Positions 63,001 to 64,000 of a stretch of 64,000 nt of DNA are shown one piece after another (the stretch's first letter is position 1; each line of letters starts with the position of its first letter). Position numbers and translations under genes: made by a program. Origin of the DNA: Thermoleophilia bacterium (GTDB taxonomy: Bacteria > Actinomycetota > Thermoleophilia > BMS3ABIN01); contig JAGVMV010000028.1 of NCBI GenBank assembly GCA_020053595.1, forward strand, positions 1 to 64,000. The letters run 5' to 3'. The notes beneath the pieces are model-generated. The model was not told the origin of the DNA and ran no database searches. It saw nothing but the letters and a program-made list of their open reading frames with translations.

Positions 63001-63415
63001 CTCCGCCGGGGATCCGTACCGCCGGTATTTCATTACCTGCCGGCGGCGCCGGCGTGCCGGGCGCTGTTTCCCCGGACTGGAAATGGACGATGATTATTCC
63101 CGCCAGTATCAGCAGGGTGCCCGCCAGTCGCATGCTGCTGATCTCCTCGTGCAGGAAAAGCCAGGAGGCAAGGGGAATGTTCACGAAACCGAGCCCGACA
63201 AATATGGGGTAGGCATGGCTGATGTGGTGCCGCCCGAGTATGTAGACCCAGAGGGCCATGGCGGTAATGCCGAGCAGGCCGCCGACCCAGATCCACGGCG
63301 TCAGGAAAATTGCCAGCGGTTCATCCAGGGATTTGCCGGCTGCGTCGGCGCCAAGTTTGAGCAAAAAATCTGCCAGGTTGGCGAGGGCTGTGATGATGAT
63401 AATAATTATGATCAT
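62993..63415 (-). CDS. SMR/EamA-type small membrane transporter subunit 2
   Basis: A 140-residue protein with four transmembrane helices (MIIIIIIITALANLADFLL, WVGGLLGITAMALWVYIL, SHAYPIFVGLGFVNIPLASWL, LAGTLLILAGIIIVHF) and a Pro-rich cytoplasmic tail. The YPIF/YPLM blocks match those in the partner gene, so they are old duplicates. It is first in the two-gene unit and may flip the lipid-linked sugar made by the GT2 enzyme. Confidence 0.8.
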   Translation of the reverse strand: MIIIIIIITALANLADFLLKLGADAAGKSLDEPLAIFLTPWIWVGGLLGITAMALWVYILGRHHISHAYPIFVGLGFVNIPLASWLFLHEEISSMRLAGTLLILAGIIIVHFQSGETAPGTPAPPAGNEIPAVRIPGGDD

Positions 63416-63526
63416 AAACTGGCGAAAGAACGGTAAAAAAACAGGCTGGGCAAGGGCTTCCGCGGCCCGATTACTTGCTATACTAGCAAAAGAAAGCCAT
63501 CCCGAGATACGAAAACACAGGGTAAC

Positions 63527-64000
63527 TTGAAAGTCCTTTTAATCAATCCTCCTTACGCTTCGCAGATAATCCGGCGCTATGTTTGTTCCTACAACGCGCC
63601 GAATTTCCTGTTCCCGCCACTGGAGCTCATGTACCTGTCCGCCCAGGCCAGGCTGGTTGCGGGGTGCGAGGTGAAGTTGATCGACTGCATCGCCGAACGT
63701 CTGTCGCCGGAGGAGACGCTGGACGCGGTCCGTGCCTTTAACCCGGACGTCGTCCTCTCGATCATGGCGATCGAGTATTTCGACAACGACGTCGGCTTCC
63801 TGAAGCTCCTGAAGCGGGATCTGCCGGCGGCGCTGGTTGGTTGTTTCGGGCATCTGCCGGGCAACTATCAGCGTGAGACATTGGAGGCCACCGGGGCTGA
63901 TTTCGTTCTGGCCGGGGAACCGGACCTGTCATTCCGGCGTCTGCTGGAGGACCATATGGCCGCGAATGATGCCGGGCAGTCTGCCGTTGAGGCTGAGTGG
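63527..64000 (+). CDS. B12-binding radical SAM protein, partial (window end)
   Basis: The first 158 codons of a gene that runs off the window, starting with TTG after AGGG. The translation begins MKVLLINPPYASQIIRRYVC, then FPPLELMYLSAQARLVAGCE, VVLSIMAIEYFDND and GCFGHLPGNY, a cobalamin-binding domain like those of the two radical SAM proteins upstream. The radical SAM cluster motif would lie beyond the end, so that part is inferred. Confidence 0.75.
   Translation, partial: MKVLLINPPYASQIIRRYVCSYNAPNFLFPPLELMYLSAQARLVAGCEVKLIDCIAERLSPEETLDAVRAFNPDVVLSIMAIEYFDNDVGFLKLLKRDLPAALVGCFGHLPGNYQRETLEATGADFVLAGEPDLSFRRLLEDHMAANDAGQSAVEAEW

Overview
The window looks like a chromosomal segment from a GC-rich bacterium that makes complex surface polysaccharide. 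A deep-branching, probably anaerobic actinobacterial relative is my best guess. It rests on the short primary sigma factor, UvrA, Lgt, an LCP ligase, a c-di-GMP-I riboswitch and several B12-binding radical SAM proteins with 4Fe-4S proteins; no marker here fixes the taxonomy. TTG and GTG starts with good Shine-Dalgarno sites are common.

Bases 1 to about 20,800 form an accessory region that is visibly more AT-rich than the rest. It opens with 23-bp tandem repeats resembling IS21-type ends. Next come an orphan glycosyltransferase, a lone VirD4/TraD-like coupling ATPase and several unknown genes. A nuclease-rich defence cluster follows at 5.9-11.9 kb: a XamI-type restriction enzyme and methylase, an Mrr-like nuclease, an AbiJ/STM4504-like protein, a PD-(D/E)XK-like protein and an HNH nuclease. 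At 12.0-14.3 kb a beta-CASP/MBL nuclease is paired with another PD-(D/E)XK-like protein, followed directly by an integron-type attC site and a decayed arr (rifampin ADP-ribosyltransferase) cassette. Small genes (a YjzC-like protein and two Cys-rich paralogues), a UvrD-like helicase, a DUF2321 zinc-ribbon protein and a NosD-like secreted protein complete the region. A promoter-like repeat recurs at the module boundaries, at 11.93, 15.94 and 19.04 kb. A diverged relative of it is the apparent uvrA promoter at 20.8 kb, which marks the island edge.

Bases 20.9-34.5 kb are core: uvrA; a membrane-anchored surface protein under a c-di-GMP-I riboswitch; lgt; a ccdA-tlpA-TPR redox/cytochrome module; rpoD; a WecB epimerase fused to a degenerate GGDEF-like domain; and a large secreted protein sharing a domain with the island's NosD-like protein. 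A second GEMM-like RNA lies downstream of that protein's gene. Bases 34.5-37.7 kb carry a GT39-type glycosyltransferase with a 32-bp perfect palindrome in its 5' coding end, an intact IS5-family element with TTA target duplication, and tRNA-Lys(CTT).

Bases 37.8-46.3 kb hold housekeeping and metabolic genes: a Na+/Ca2+ antiporter, DUF1015, a radical SAM protein with a possible AUC start, a methyltransferase, rsmI, ferredoxin, DUF362, a ROK kinase and DUF5658. Bases 46.4-64.0 kb form a cell-surface polysaccharide/lipid locus: an LCP ligase, three GT4 enzymes, an O-antigen ligase with an inserted Ig-like domain, an initiating phosphoglycosyltransferase, a flippase, a GT2 enzyme, three B12-binding radical SAM proteins (the last cut off by the window end) and a two-gene SMR-type flippase. 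WecB, the GT39 enzyme and this locus could together make, export and attach an envelope polymer; the c-di-GMP elements suggest second-messenger control of surface properties.
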